NCBI GenBank assembly: GCA_900491605.1
Contig: UESW01001504.1
Span: 253,700-317,699, forward strand
DNA length: 64,000 nucleotides
Source: Calamus simplicifolius
Taxonomy: Eukaryota; Streptophyta; Magnoliopsida; Arecales; Arecaceae
Reading direction: 5' to 3'
Translations under genes and position numbers: made by a program
The notes under the pieces: model-generated
Told to the model about the DNA's origin: nothing
The model's input: only the letters and a program-made list of their open reading frames with translations
The model's database searches: none
Part shown: in pieces, positions 30,145-42,736 of the stretch
Layout: the number at the start of each line of letters is the position of its first letter
Numbering within the stretch: the stretch's first letter is position 1

Positions 30145-33100
30145 TCATTCTAATGGATCACAAATCCCTAACTCTCCTCTAAGATAACAGAATCTTTCTT
30201 CACTCAAGGGTTTTGTAAATATATCAGCTAATTGATCTTCAGTATTAACATAATCAAGACATATTTCATTATTTGCAACATGTTCTCTTATAAAATGATA
30301 TCTAATTTCTATGTGTTTTGTTCTAGAATGTTGAATTGGATTTTTTGTTAGATTAATTGCACTTGTGTTATCACATTTTATAGGTGTTTTATCAAGTGTG
30401 ATACCATAGTCTTCAAGTTGTCGCTTAATCCATAGGATTTGAGCACAGCAACTTCCAGCTGCAACATATTCAGCTTCAGTAGTTGATAATGCAACTGAAT
30501 TTTGCTTTTTGCTAAACCATGAGATTAAGTTACTTCCTAAGAATTGGCATGCACCACTTGTGCTTTTTCTATCTAACTTACATCCAGCATAATCAGAATC
30601 AGTGTATGCAATTAAGTTCAATGTTGAGTCTCTAGAATACCATAAACCTACATTTTTTGTTCCACTTAAGTATCTTAGTATTCTTTTAACAGCAATTAAG
30701 TGTGATTCTTTAGGTTCAGACTGAAATCTAGCACATAAGCAAACAGCAAACATTATGTCTGGTCTACTTGCAGTTAAGTAAAGTAGGGATCCGATTATAC
30801 CTCGATAATATTTTTGATCAACTTCTTACCTTCTTCATCTTTGTCCAGCTTGCATGAAGGACTCATTGGTGTTCCGAGGGGTTTGATTGATTCCATACCA
30901 AACTTCTTTAGAATTTCTCTTGTGTACTTTGTTTGGTTGATAAAGATTCCCTCTTTGCTTTGTTTGATTTGGAGTCCAAGGAAGAAGTTGAGTTCTCCCA
31001 TCATGCTCATTTCAAATTCGCCCTGCATCAACTTAGCAAATCTTGACATAGAAGATTGTTAGTAGCACCAAAAATGATATCATCAACATATATTTGAACT
31101 ACTAATAAATCTTTACTTTTTCTTTTCAAAAATAATGTTTTATCAACATTTCCTCTTATAAAATATTTTCAATTAAGAATTTACTTAATCTATCATACCA
31201 AGCTCTAGGTGCTTGTTTCAAACCATATAATGCTTTGTGCAATTTAAAAACGTGATTTGAAAATTCATGATCTTCAAAACCTGGTGGTTGTTCTACATAT
31301 ACTTCTTCATTTATAAATCCATTTAGAAAAGCACTTTTTACATCCATTTGAAATAAGTTAAAATTCATGTGACATGCAAATGCAAGTAATAGTCTAATGG
31401 CTTCTAATCTAGCTACTGGTGCAAAGGTTTCATCAAAATCAATACCTTCTTCTTGATTATATCCTTTTGCAACTAATCTAGCTTTGTTTCTAATTACTAT
31501 GCCATTTTCATCTAGTTTATTTCTAAATATCCATTTTGATCCTATAACAGAATGATTTTTAGGTCTTTCTACTAAAGTCCATACATTATTTCTTTTTCAG
31601 CTTCTTCAATAGTTTTAGGTTCAATTTGTGATACAAATGCAAGATGATTACTAATATTTCTCATAGATGATCTAGTTCTTATTCCTTGAGATGGATCACC
31701 TATAATCAATTCCTTAGGGTGACTATAAGCATATCTCCAATCCCTAGGTAGATCTATATCATTATGATTAGTGTTAGTATCATCATCCTTAGGTGAATCA
31801 TTATCTTTAGCGTCTTGCTCATGATCTGAAGATACATCAATATTTAATTTTTCAAGATCTTTTTCAATTATGTTTGTATCTTCTTCATCATCAAATTTTT
31901 CGGAACGAGTTGCTAAAGATTCATCAAAAACTACATGAATGGATTCTTCAACAACTAAAGTTTTCTTGTTAAATACTCTATATGCTTTACTAGTTGTTGA
32001 ATATCCTAAGAATATTCCTTCATCAGATTTAGCATCAAATTTGCCTAAATTATTTTTACCATTATTGTGAACAAAACATTTACAACCAAATGCATGAAAA
32101 TATTTAATGTTGGGTTTTCTATCATGCCATAATTCATAAGGTGTTTTCTTTAAAATAGGTCTTATTAAGGCTCTATTTAGGATGTAACATGCTGTGTTAA
32201 TAGCTTCCGCCCAAAAGTATTTCGGGAGTTTACTTTCACATAGCATGGTACGGGCCATGTCTTCTAAAGTCCTATTTTTCCTTTCAACTACTCCATTTTG
32301 TTGTGGGGTCCTAGGTGCAGAAAAATTATGATTAATACCATTTTCATTGCAAAAACTTTCAAATAAGTGATTTTCAAATTCAGTTCCATGATCACTTCTT
32401 AGAGACACTATGGTAGTGTTTTTCTCATTTGTTACTTTCTTGAAGAATTTCAGGAATATCGAGAAAGTCTCATCTTTGTGAGCTAAAAATTACCCAAGTG
32501 AATCTAGAGTAATCATCTACTATCACAAGACCATATTTCTTTCCTCCTAGACTTGTGGTTCTAGTTGGTCCAAAAAGGTCCATGTGAAGTAGCTCTAATG
32601 GCCTAGAAGTTGAAACAACATTTTTAGATTTAAAAGAACTTCTTGTTTGTTTTCCAAACTGACATGCATCACATATTTTGTTATTTTCAAAATCTATTTT
32701 AGGTAGACCTTTTACTAAATCCATTCTAATTAGTTTTGAAATTAGGTGTGTGCTTGCATGACCTAATCTTCGATGCCACAACCAACCAATCTCATTCATA
32801 TTAGCATTATTAGCAACTAAGCAATGATTATTAGTAGACAAATTGTCTAAGTCAATCAAGTATACATTGCCATTTCTATTTCCAATAAAAACAATGCTAT
32901 TATCAATGGATTAGCTACTGTGCATATAGAAGATTCAAATGATACTTTAAAACCTTTGTCACATAATTGGCTTATACTAATTAAGTTATGCTTTAAACCA
33001 TCAACATAAAGTACATTTTCAATATATGTGGAGGGAGTTATTTGAATGTTACCAAACCCCAAGATTTGGCCTTTGCCATTGTCGCCAAATGTAACAACTC

Positions 33101-33227
33101 CTCCTTTCTTTTCTTCAAGGGTGATGAATTCTTCTTTGTCACCCGTCATATGTCTTGAGCAGCCACTATCAAGATACCACTTTCTCTTTGATCTCTTGGC
33201 CACAAGACATTCCTGCAATGATATCAA
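30145..33227 (-). pseudogene. pol: Copia pol (C), frameshifted
   Basis: Minus-strand pol equivalent to A1. In transcription order: protease (WYLDSGCSRHMTGDKEE, from about 33180), GAG-pre-integrase and zinc domain (HRRLGHAS, CDACQFGKQTRSSFKS), integrase (HMDLFGPTRTT, RSDHGTEFEN, GVVERKNRTLED), RT (QMDVKSAFLNGFINEEVYVE, ALYGLKQAPRAWYDRL, YVDDIIFG) and RNase H (TDSDYAGCKLDRKSTSG, STTEAEYVAAG), ending GICDPLE at 30145. Breaks lie near 32880, 32480, 31600, 31150, 31050 and 30800. The breaks are small indels and catalytic residues are kept. Confidence 0.92.
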
Positions 33228-34876
33228 ACTTTATGTTTAGGTACCCAAGCTTTCTTGGGTCCTTCATGGTTAGTAGCAACAAATATTGTTCCTTTCGGAA
33301 CCCATATTTTCTTCCCTTTAACATTTAAGTTTTTATTAGGTTTTAGAATTTTACATTCATAAGATTTATGTCCTTTTTGATTACATTTAAAGCATGTAAA
33401 ATTACTTTGGCCAGCACGCACAAAAATATTTTTCAGTGATTTTTGTTTTCTTAAAGTGTTATACCCTAATCCGGCTTTGTCAAAAACTGCTTTTTGACTA
33501 TTTAATAACATGTCTAATTTAGTTGAGCTTAAGTAAACTTATCAACTATGTTCTTATGTTTTTCAACCTCTTTCCTTAGTTTATCATTTTCATTGGAATT
33601 TAATTCTTTTCTTTTACCAAAATTTCATTTTCAGATTTAAGTTTCTTAACTTCATTATTAAGATCTTCCTTTTCTTTAATGAAAGTTAAATTTTCATTTT
33701 TCAAAATCTTGTATTTCTTTTTCAAAACCTTGAAATCGCTAACAAGTTCATTAAAAGCATCAAATAATTCATCAAAAGCAAATTCATCGCAAGGGTTATC
33801 GGAACTTACCTCATCGTTGTCGTCCGCCATAAAACATACGTTTGCGACTTCCTTTTGTTCTTCTTCTTCGGAAGAAGATTCCTCGCTATCACTCCAAGTC
33901 GCCACATAAGCCTTCTTTTTCTTTTTGTAGGCTTTCTTCAATTTAGGACATTCATTCCTAAAGTGCCCCGGTTTATTACACTCATAGCAAGTCAAGGGGT
34001 CTTTCTCTTTTTCTTTGTCCTTGTCCTTGTTCTTATCCTTTTCTCCTTCCCACTTATTCCAAATTTCTTCTTGTGGAAGGGTTTCTTTCTCCTCATGAAT
34101 CTTTTAAATTTCTTAGCTAAGAGAGCAGTCTCTTCATCATCATCATCATCATCACTGCTGCTCTCTTCTTCTTTTGCAGCTTTGAGGGCAATTACTTTCT
34201 TTTCTTTGTGTCCTCCTCTACATGCTGCCTCATAGTCAGCTCATGGGTCATAAGTGATCCTAGAAGCTCCTCTAAGGGTAAAGTGTTGAGGTCCTTTGCT
34301 TCTTGGATTGCTGTCATTTTTGCTTCCCATGATCTTGGTAATGACCTAAGAATTTTTCGAACAAGTTCTGAGTTAGTATATGTCTTACCAAGACTTTTCA
34401 AACCATTTACAATATCTGTAAATCTAGTATACATGCATGCAATGGTTTCAGATTGTTCCATGCTAAACAACTCATATTTATGAACAAGAATATTAATTTT
34501 AGATTCTTTTACTTGGTTGGTACCCTCATGGGTAACCTCTAATCTATCCCAAATCTCCTTTGCGGAATTACAAGTGGAGATTCTATTAAATTCATTAGCA
34601 TCTAAAGAGCAATATAAGACATTCATGGCTTAGCATTAGCTGTGCCATCTTCCTATCATTATCATTCCAGTCCCTTTCGGGCTTAGGAACAATAGTGCCA
34701 TCAATAACATGTGTGGGTGTACTAGGTCCATTAATTATAACACCCCATAATTCATAATCAGAAGCTTGAATGAATATCCTCATTCTTGCTTTCCAATAAG
34801 AATAATTTGAACCATTAAACAGTGGAGGTCTATTCGTAGAATGACCTTCAGCAAATGATCCAACTTGTGTTGCCAT
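33224..34876 (-). pseudogene. gag: Copia gag (C), frameshifted
   Basis: It starts MATQVGSFAEGHSTNRPP at 34876, 48 bp after the primer site complement. It shows the UBN2-type gag region, the first knuckle CYECNKPGHFRNEC (about 33990), a Ser/Glu-rich acidic patch, a coiled coil (KYKILKNENLTFIKEKEDLN) and a second knuckle CFKCNQKGHKSYEC, ending KHKV and a stop overlapping the pol frame. Single-base shifts lie near 34637, 34200, 34050, 33595 and 33540. It is better preserved than A1 gag and both zinc knuckles keep all ligands. Confidence 0.9.
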
Positions 34877-34923
34877 TTGGATCTTTAGCTCTTGATCGTG
34901 TGATCAAAATCTAATGAGCACTA

Positions 34924-34935
34924 GCTCTGATACCA
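34924..34935 (-). other. Primer binding site (C)
   Basis: GCTCTGATACCA on the plus strand is the complement of TGGTATCAGAGC, two bases inside the 5' LTR of this minus-strand element. Confidence 0.93.
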
Positions 34936-34937
34936 AT

Positions 34938-36599
34938 TGTTGGCCCAGATGACAACCCAAGAGGGGGGGGGGTGAATTGGGTTCTTTAAAAATTAGCCTT
35001 TTAAAAATGTTTGCTTAAGAGGAATGAAGGCAAATGCAATGTAAATACAAAGTGCAGTGAATAAAACAGAGATAGAGAAAGAGTCAATGAAAGCACGGCA
35101 AACACAAAGATTTTATAGTGGTTCGGTGTATCCAACACCTACGTCCACTCCCAAGATTCACTTGGGTCCACACTATAATCTTCCTTGATTACAGCCGAGT
35201 TGTTTTACAAGCTCACAACTCAAACTTGTTGTTTTCCCGGGATCACAACGAACCCAGCTGGTTTTCAAGGGCTCACCAGCACAAAAACCCTAACACAAGC
35301 TTTACCAAGCTTGTACCGAGGTAAGACTACCTCCACTAGTTCAATCCCCCAGATTGAACTAGACACAAAGAATAGAAATATTGTTTTTCAGTTACAAAGC
35401 TCCTTAATGAGCAGATAATCAAATATAAGAACAAAGTTTAGAAAAGCCTGATTTGCAGTTGGTTGGCTTTTGAGCTTTTCTTCTTTTCTTCTTTTCCTCA
35501 ACTCCTTTGAAGTGTAGAATCGGGCCTCAGCTCGGATTCTTCACGGATGAACGTTGGAGTTGATTTGAGCTTTTCTTTGAATGTTGAAAATCTCTTGATT
35601 GCTCTTGAATAGCTCTTGGATTTTCTTCTGAAGCTTCCTTGGATTGTTGAGCTTGAGCACAGAAGAGCTTCCTTTGATTTCACACTTTTCTTTCACTCTA
35701 TTTTGAATCTCGGATTTTTTCAAATGAAGCTCTGTTTTTCTCTTTTTCTCTTCTTTTCTCTTGAAGTGAATATCTCTCTATTTGTATATTTTGATTTGAA
35801 AACGGCTTCTCTATTTATAGATTCTGCAAAAATATAGCCGTTAGAAACAAAGAAAAATAGCCGTTAATTAAAAATCTTACCGTTGACGCTGAGTTGGCAT
35901 TCGAAAAAATCGCCCAGATTTGCTGGAGTCGACTCCTGCTTTCCGCGAGTCGGCTCGAAGTCGCGATACCAAAAATAGAAATATCAGAAAGTCAAAGGGT
36001 CGACTCATCAAAAATAAGTGTCGACTCCTGACAGTCGGGGGTCGACTCATGAAAAGTTGGGGGTCGACTCGCGAAGTGCTCAGAAAAACACACTCTGGTG
36101 TCTGAGCGGAGTCGACTCACACAGTCATGGAGTCGGCTCGACAGAATCGGGGGTCGACTCAGAAATCACAGGGGTCGACTCGAGACAGATAGTCATTTCT
36201 GTATACTGAGTGGAGTCGACTCTGAAACTCTAGAGTCGGCTCCGGAACGTATCAAAAATCAGAGAATTTTCTGATTGACTTAAATTCGTTCCAGATTCAT
36301 TTTAAATCAATTTTTGACTTGAATATAATAAAATTGACATTAGGAATCAATTCAAGAAATGTTCCAAAAACTCATTGATTAAATATGAAGTATAAAATTT
36401 CTTTTTGAAAGCTTAAACATGGAGCTTGAAGTTACTTTCAAATTGATTAAAGTCATACTTAACATTCTCATTGATTGTTCTAAATAAATTCATTGCTCAT
36501 GTAAATAAACTCATTGCATCTTTTAATATACTCATGGCTTTTGGTAATCATCAAAATCAATAAGATTGGGGCAACAAATTCTCAACAATCTCCCCAACA
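34938..36599 (-). repeat. C 5' LTR
   Basis: TGTTGGCCCAGATGACAACC to CTCCCCAACA on the plus strand. Array at 35926-36242, TATA complement at 35812-35819. It is followed by TATAC. Confidence 0.94.
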
Positions 36600-38284
36600 T
36601 ATACAGTTATGTATATAAAACTCTCCCCCTTTTTTGTTATCAACAAAAGGTAGAGAAGCATCAAACACAATCTCATTCACGATTTAAGAAATGCTTTAAC
36701 AAGAACTGAGATTCATTGATAAATAGGAGAAGTACATTCAAACTCAGACTACATTGAACATTCAAAACTGACTTTTCATTACATCATTGTATCAAAATGT
36801 AAAACATAATATAAATTTCATTACATTGCAAAGACTAAACATCTATTACATCAAAAATGTGTCCTTACAATTCTTGTTAAGTGATCTATAATGTTCTTCA
36901 TTCCATCAATTTGAAGCTTAACATAATCTTTCAGTCTTTCATCCACAAAAGTACAAGCAGTTAAAATCTTGTCTTGAAGTTCGGCATTGCACTTTGCATA
37001 AGTCTCACCATCTCCACAAATGTCTTTAAGTTCTTCAAAAATATTCTTTAAATCACCACTTAAAGACTCAGTAGAGGAGCTAAGAGTAGATTCAATCTTG
37101 GTGATCCGATCATCTAATGAATAGAGAGTTTCTTTAAGATTCATGAATTTATTGTCAAACTCAGTTTCATTCTATCCGCTTGATCATCAAGAAGACTCTT
37201 GAGCTGCATTAACTGAAGATCTGAAAAACCAACCGATGAAGAAGATGACTGATCAACCATCGGAGCAGGAGAAGGGGCCGGAACTGGAACAGAAGAGCTA
37301 GGAGGTACAGGAGATGAATGTCTAACTGAAGGTCCAGGTGCCTCAACATCAGCGGCTCTATCTTCCAACATACTTTTCCTTTCCCATCTGCCATCCTTCT
37401 TCACAAATCCCATCCTATGAATAGTAGCCAAGCTATAGTAATCAGTGTGTCTCAAATTTCTCATTGGCTCACTATCGAAAATGATTATCCCTTGGCTTTG
37501 AAAAATCTTAGTTAATATCATGCCATAGGGTAGACTAGATTTCCTCTTGCTCCCACAGTCAGCAATGTACCAAATTTTCATATTCGGAAGATTGATAGGT
37601 CTTCCAGTCACTATAGCATCCATAACAAAAATATCTCTCTCAGATACATAATCAAATCTCCCAATCTTAGGGAATAGAATCCTACTACAAATGTTATGGA
37701 GAAGCCTTAATTCCAAGATAGTTGATTTGCATGGACTTCTTCAAAACCAACAATTTCTTTATTTAGCAATCTTGATAGAGCTGGGCTCCTATCATCAGGT
37801 GAAAAAGTAGAAGTACCAGACACTGGAAGTTCCAAAAGTCTTGAGAGTAAATCCACTGTCACATTTATCCTATTTCCTCTAATGATGCTGACCAATCCAT
37901 TGTCTCCTCTTGACAATTTTTATAAAATTCTTTAACCAGGGCTGGGTAGGTTGGACAATCTAAAGAACATATTTTCTCCCATCCCATTTCAATTAACTGT
38001 CTCCCCACAAGAAAACCTTCTGCCTCAAATAGCTCAAAATCAACCTTTCTCCCGGTTGTAATCACTCTATCGGCTAGACGGTCTACCTGAGATGTGGCCG
38101 CAGTAGGAGAAGCACTTGGAGTTGAAGAGGATGAGGTGGAATCCATGCTCGGAGAGGTTCGCGAGCGGGACGCCTCACTGTCTTCTTCACCGCCTTCTTC
38201 CTTTTCATCCCGACCGCTCCAAGGCTAGAACCATGGGTTTTAGGTGCCATTTGATTTAGTGGAAAGGTTAATCAAGGATTTCTA
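36600..38284 (-). mobile_element. Copia element B, second part (3' UTR and ORF3)
   Basis: Resumes B after C. It starts with the TATAC duplication copy (36600-36604), then the upstream polypurine tract complement (36621-36635), non-coding sequence and ORF3. It stops at the N at 38285, just past the ORF3 start, so B pol, gag and 5' LTR are absent or lie elsewhere. Confidence 0.85.
36851..38250 (-). pseudogene. ORF3 protein (B)
   Basis: The start complement is at 38248-38250. The N-terminus is Ser/Thr-rich (STSSSSTPSASPTAAT), followed by VDRLADRVITTGRKVDFELF, GRQLIEMGWEKICSLDCPTY, PALVKEFY, a one-base shift, SRLLELPVSGTSTFSPDDRS, another shift at 37710, then a 191-codon frame with ELRLLHNICSRILFPKIGRF, LPYGMILTKIFQSQGIIIF, LRHTDYYSLATIHRMGFVKK, a Pro/Ser linker and, after a last shift near 37145, the coiled-coil tail ending IVRTHF. 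Only a few shifts occur, so this is the second-best ORF3 copy after A2. Function unknown. Confidence 0.75.
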
Positions 38285-38285
38285 N
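38285..38285. other. Single N: assembly join
   Basis: The only ambiguous base seen. Left of it is B ORF3 leader sequence, right of it is element E LTR starting mid-way. No LTR terminus or target duplication lies at the join, so sequence is missing or unrelated contigs were joined. Confidence 0.85.
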
Positions 38286-39657
38286 CGCCTCTTGAAAATT
38301 CTGCACGCGCACAGTTTTCCTTTTGAGAGTCCCATGTCTCTTGTACTCTATTAATTCAACCTTATCCAATCCAATAAATGATTGATCAGGTCAGAGGTTA
38401 TCCCAAATTAATTTTAAAATTAATTTGGATCAATTAATTAAGCCGGTTCAAATCAATTTCGACCCAAATTGAAGCGATAGTTAGCCACATGTGCTAGCAT
38501 GCTGATTGGCTAACAAATTGAATTAATTAATCTTATTAAAATAATTCTTTGACCAATTCCCTTATGTGTGTGACCCATTGGGTTCCTCATCTAGCCAGCA
38601 GTAGGTCTAGGTTTAAGTTGATTTAGTTCGATTAGAAACTGACTAACCGAATTAGATCAAATCGTGCTAACCCTAGTTGCCAATTTAAACCATCTTTCAA
38701 ATTGACTCATGAATTAAATAAATTTAATTCATGAAAACCTACAAGACATGATTGACATCTAGCAATGTATCATGCCTACCTAGAAGATGAGGAATTTGAT
38801 GAAATTATCAAAATACCCTTCAGTGGCAAGTTACTGTGCAATTCAATCCTTCAATCTTTCTTTATCCCGAATAAGTGATGGGTATGAAAAAATATCAAAC
38901 CCTAACATTTTATTCATTTGAATCTCAAATCAATAATAAAGACTCGACAAATGAAAAATTAGAAACATACTCTAATTTTATTTTGCTTTGATCAAAGACT
39001 TCTTGAGTCATCATATGATGAGATTACATGGGATTACTTTTCCTCTTACTAGGAATGATCGATTCTTTGTTGACCTACTTATAACCTTCATACACAATCC
39101 TTCATATCCATGAACACCCCGTACATGGCTTAGCCATGAATGAGTATGAACTAAAACATAGATTCATGTGCATAAATTCTATGGTAATCTCAGGTCTAAG
39201 GATCACTTGCACAACTCCCACTAAGAGAACTATCTTTTAACAAGTAAGTAAGATCTCCATAAGATGTTTCAATGTGGATCAATTCAGTGAACTCATACTC
39301 TAATGAGCACCCACATCCTTGTATTAGTGTCTCTACACAAGTGGCTGTGAGACCAACTACCCTCTTTATTGAGCATACATAGAATGCGTCAGTCTTATCT
39401 GACTCGATGATCCTTCGAATGGGAACATTTTAGATTAGAGTTTTTAGAAACTTAGGTCTCATCATTATGAACTTCATCATAACCCTAATTCCATTGCCCT
39501 AACCTTATGGGGTTCATCATAATCTTAATAAATATAAGACACAGCATATGATGAATCGAAAAAAAAATACCTTTTAATTGATAAAATATCATACATGAGT
39601 TGAAAGAAATTATAAAAATGCCCTTACATGATTGGCTTTTAGAGTACTACTCTTTTA
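38286..39657 (-). repeat. E 3' LTR, truncated
   Basis: It aligns with 45525-46910 over its whole length (for example CCTCTTGAAAATTCTGCA near its start). The outer part is missing at the N. The inner terminus reads TA where the other LTR has CA. Confidence 0.88.
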
Positions 39658-39670
39658 ATCTTCACTTGCA
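39658..39670 (-). other. Polypurine tract region of E
   Basis: Read on the minus strand, GTGCAAGTGAAGAT precedes the LTR. It resembles the usual copia AAGTGGGAGAT with two transitions. Confidence 0.55.
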
Positions 39671-42600
39671 CTAAAGCCAATCGCCTTTGTATTTAATTCC
39701 CATACAATTCAAATGACGATCAAACTGCTGTTGAGGAAGGGCCTTAATGAATGGGTCTGCTATATCGTTCTTTGTGTCAACCGTTCTATAATAACATCTT
39801 GTCTTTCAATGATCTCTCAATGAGATGGAAGCATCTTAGGATGTGCTTGGATTTCTGATGAGACATTGGTTCCTTAGCTTGTGCAACAGCTCCAATGTTA
39901 TCACAATAAAGTAGCACCGGTTGTTGAATCACTAGAACAACACCTAACTCCGTAATGAACTTCTTCATCCAGACAGCTTCCTTAGCGGCTTCACTAGCAG
40001 CAATGTACTCTGCCTCAGTAACTGAGTCAGCTACAGTTTGCTACTTAGTACTTCTCCAACTGACTGCACCACCATATAGAGTAAAAACATACCCTGATAT
40101 GGATTTACTATCATCCGGATCTGATTGAAAACTTGAGTCAGTATAGCCTTCCAATTTTAAATCCGATCCTCCATATATAAGAAAAATATCCTTAGTTCTT
40201 CTTAGGTACTTAAGAATATTTTTCACAGCTTTCCAATGATCTTCCCCTGGATCGGCCTAAAACCTGCTTGCTGTGCCTAAGGCATAAGCAACATCAGGCC
40301 TGGTACATAACATGGCATACATTATCGACCCTACAACTGAAGCATAAGGAATCTTGTTCATTCTTTGTCTCTCTTCAGATGACTTAGGAGACATCTTCTT
40401 AGAGAGATGTATGCCTTGACTCATGGGCAAGTAACCTCTTTTACTTTTCTCCATGTTGAATCTTTTCAACACTAAGTCAATGTATCTAAATTGGAATAAG
40501 CCAAGCATCCTCTTAGATCTATCTCTATAGATCTTTATACCCAGTATACAGGATGCTTCTCCCAAATCTTTCATGGAAAACTATTTAGATAGCCAAGTTT
40601 TGACTGATTGTAGCATTGGGATATCATTTCCAATGATAAGTATGTTATCGACATATAATTAAGAAGACTATGGCACTCCCACTTCTCTTCTTATACACAC
40701 ATGGTTCATCTATATTTTTGATAAAACCAAACTCTTTGATTGTTTCATCAAAGCGAATGTTCCAACTCCTCGATGCTTGCTTTAATCCATAAATGGATTT
40801 CTTAAGCTTGCATACTTGGTGCGGTCTCCTACTTGAGACAAACCCTTCTGGCTGTGACATATAAACTTCCTCCTCAAGATATCCATTGAGGAAGGCAGTC
40901 TTTACATCCATCTGCCAGATTTCATAGTCATAGTATGCTGCTATAGCAAGTAATATCCGAATGGATTTGAGCATAGCTACTGGTGAAAAGGTTTCATCAT
41001 AGTCAATACCATGTTTTTGCCTGAAACCTTTTGCCACTAGCCTAGCCTTGTAGGTTTCTACTTGGCCATCTGCTCCAATCTTCTTCTTGAAGACCCATTT
41101 GCACCCTATTGGCTTTACTCCCTTAGGTGGGTCAACCAAGGTCTAAACCTGGTTGGTATATATGGAGTCCATTTTAGATTTCATAAATTTTAGATTTCAT
41201 AGCATCAAGCCATCTGTCAGAGTCCTTACTCTCGATAGCTTCTGTATAGGTCACGGATCATCATCCTGAATGATATTGGCTTTGTTGTCATCTCCAATAA
41301 CAAAACCATATCTGAGAGGTGCACCCCGCACTCTCTCTGACCTATGGAGAGGAGGTGAATGTTGTGGTTGTTCTTAATCTTTAGAAATTTCTGGTTGAGG
41401 AATGTCTTGTTGATTGTCAACAGGAGTAGGTTGTAAGTCTTGATCTTCAGTGAGTTCAAGTATCTTCCCACTGCCTTCTTCTTGGATAAATTCCTTTTCC
41501 AAAAAAATGGCATGCCTACTGACAAATACCTTTTGCTCAGCAGAATGATAAAAGATGTATCCAATACCTTCTTTGGGATAACCTATAAACCTACATTTAT
41601 CAGCCCTAGCACTTAACTTATGTTCGAATACATTTTTGACATAAGCAGGGCAACCCCAAATCTTAAAATATTTAAGACTTGACTTTTTTCTTTCCATAAT
41701 TCATATGGAGTGCTAGTCACTGATTTTGATGGCACTCTGTTTAAAATATAGGCAGCAGTTTCTAGGGCATAACCCAGAATGATATTGAAAGATCTGTTAA
41801 GCACATCATGGACCTCACCATGTCTAATAAGGTACGATTCCTCTTTCTGCTACACCATTTAATTGAGGTGTATAAGGAGGGGTCCATTCAGAGAGAATGC
41901 CTTTATCTTTAAGATGATCAAGAAATTCACTAGACAAAGTATTCTCCTCCTCGATCAGATCGAAGGATTTTAATACTATGTCCAGTTTGTTTCTCAACCA
42001 TACTTTCATACTCCTTAAATTTATCAAAGGCTTCAGACTTGTGTTTCATAAGATACACGTGTCCAAACCTTGATAAATCGTCAATGAAATTGATGAAATA
42101 AGAGTATCTCCTCTAGCTTGAGTTGTCATAGGTCCACATACATCTGTGTGTATAAGACCTAATAACTCAGTTGCCCTTTCTCCATGTCCAGTGAACAGAG
42201 ACTTAGTCATTTTTCCATGAGGCAGGATTCACAAGTTCCTAATGATTTAAAATCATTAGGATCAAAGAAGTTATCTTTGTATAACTTGCTTATCCTAGAT
42301 TCACTTATATGACCTAATCGGCAATTCCAGAGATAAGTGGCATTAACATCTTCTCTCTTTCTTTTCTTGTTATCAACAAGCAAAACTTTATCATTGAGCA
42401 AAAGAATTAGAAGACCATTATTAAACAAACCATATCCAAACAATTTATTAGAATAAAAGATAGAGCAACCATTGCTCTTTACATTTATTTCAAAACCTTG
42501 TTCTAATAACAAGGGTACAAAATAATATTTCTAATAATATTTGAAATATAATAATAATTTTTTAATTCCAATATCTTGCTAGAAGGTAATAACAACAAAT

Positions 42601-42736
42601 AGGTGCCCACAGCTTCAGCATAAATGGCTTCTCCACTCGCACCATAGAGCTTGAAGTCACCCTTCTTCAAATTTCTAACTCTTTGTAGTTCCTACAATGA
42701 CTTGCATATATGAGATCCACATGCAGTATCCAATAC
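39671..42736 (-). pseudogene. pol: Copia pol (E), heavily decayed
   Basis: Minus-strand pol in pieces. Near 42700 the protease box VLDTACGSHIC is preceded by a stop in place of a usual Trp. Next come GAG-pre-integrase (YLWNCRLGHISESRISKL, CESCLMEK), integrase (HTDVCGPMTTQARGD near 42130, SEWTPPYTPQLNGVAERG near 41850, AYILNRVPSKSV near 41750), RT (KARLVAKGFRQKHGIDYDET, QMDVKTAFLNGYLEEEVYMS, SIYGLKQASRSW) and RNase H (GYTDSSFQSDPDDSKSISGY, LLYCDNIGAVAQAKEP), with the end at a TAG complement 39671-39673. The RT box near 40660 reads YVDN rather than YVDD and sits at a frameshift. It is not functional. Confidence 0.87.

Larger units (their letters stand above)
26147..36599 (-). mobile_element. 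Copia retrotransposon C, SIRE type, full length, nested in B
   Basis: A complete minus-strand element of the A1 subfamily with two LTRs of about 1.67 kb, primer site, gag, pol, spacer array, ORF3 and polypurine tracts. Matching TATAC duplications show a clean insertion into B, a related element in the same orientation. As in A1, single-base shifts break every frame while the catalytic motifs remain. Confidence 0.94.
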
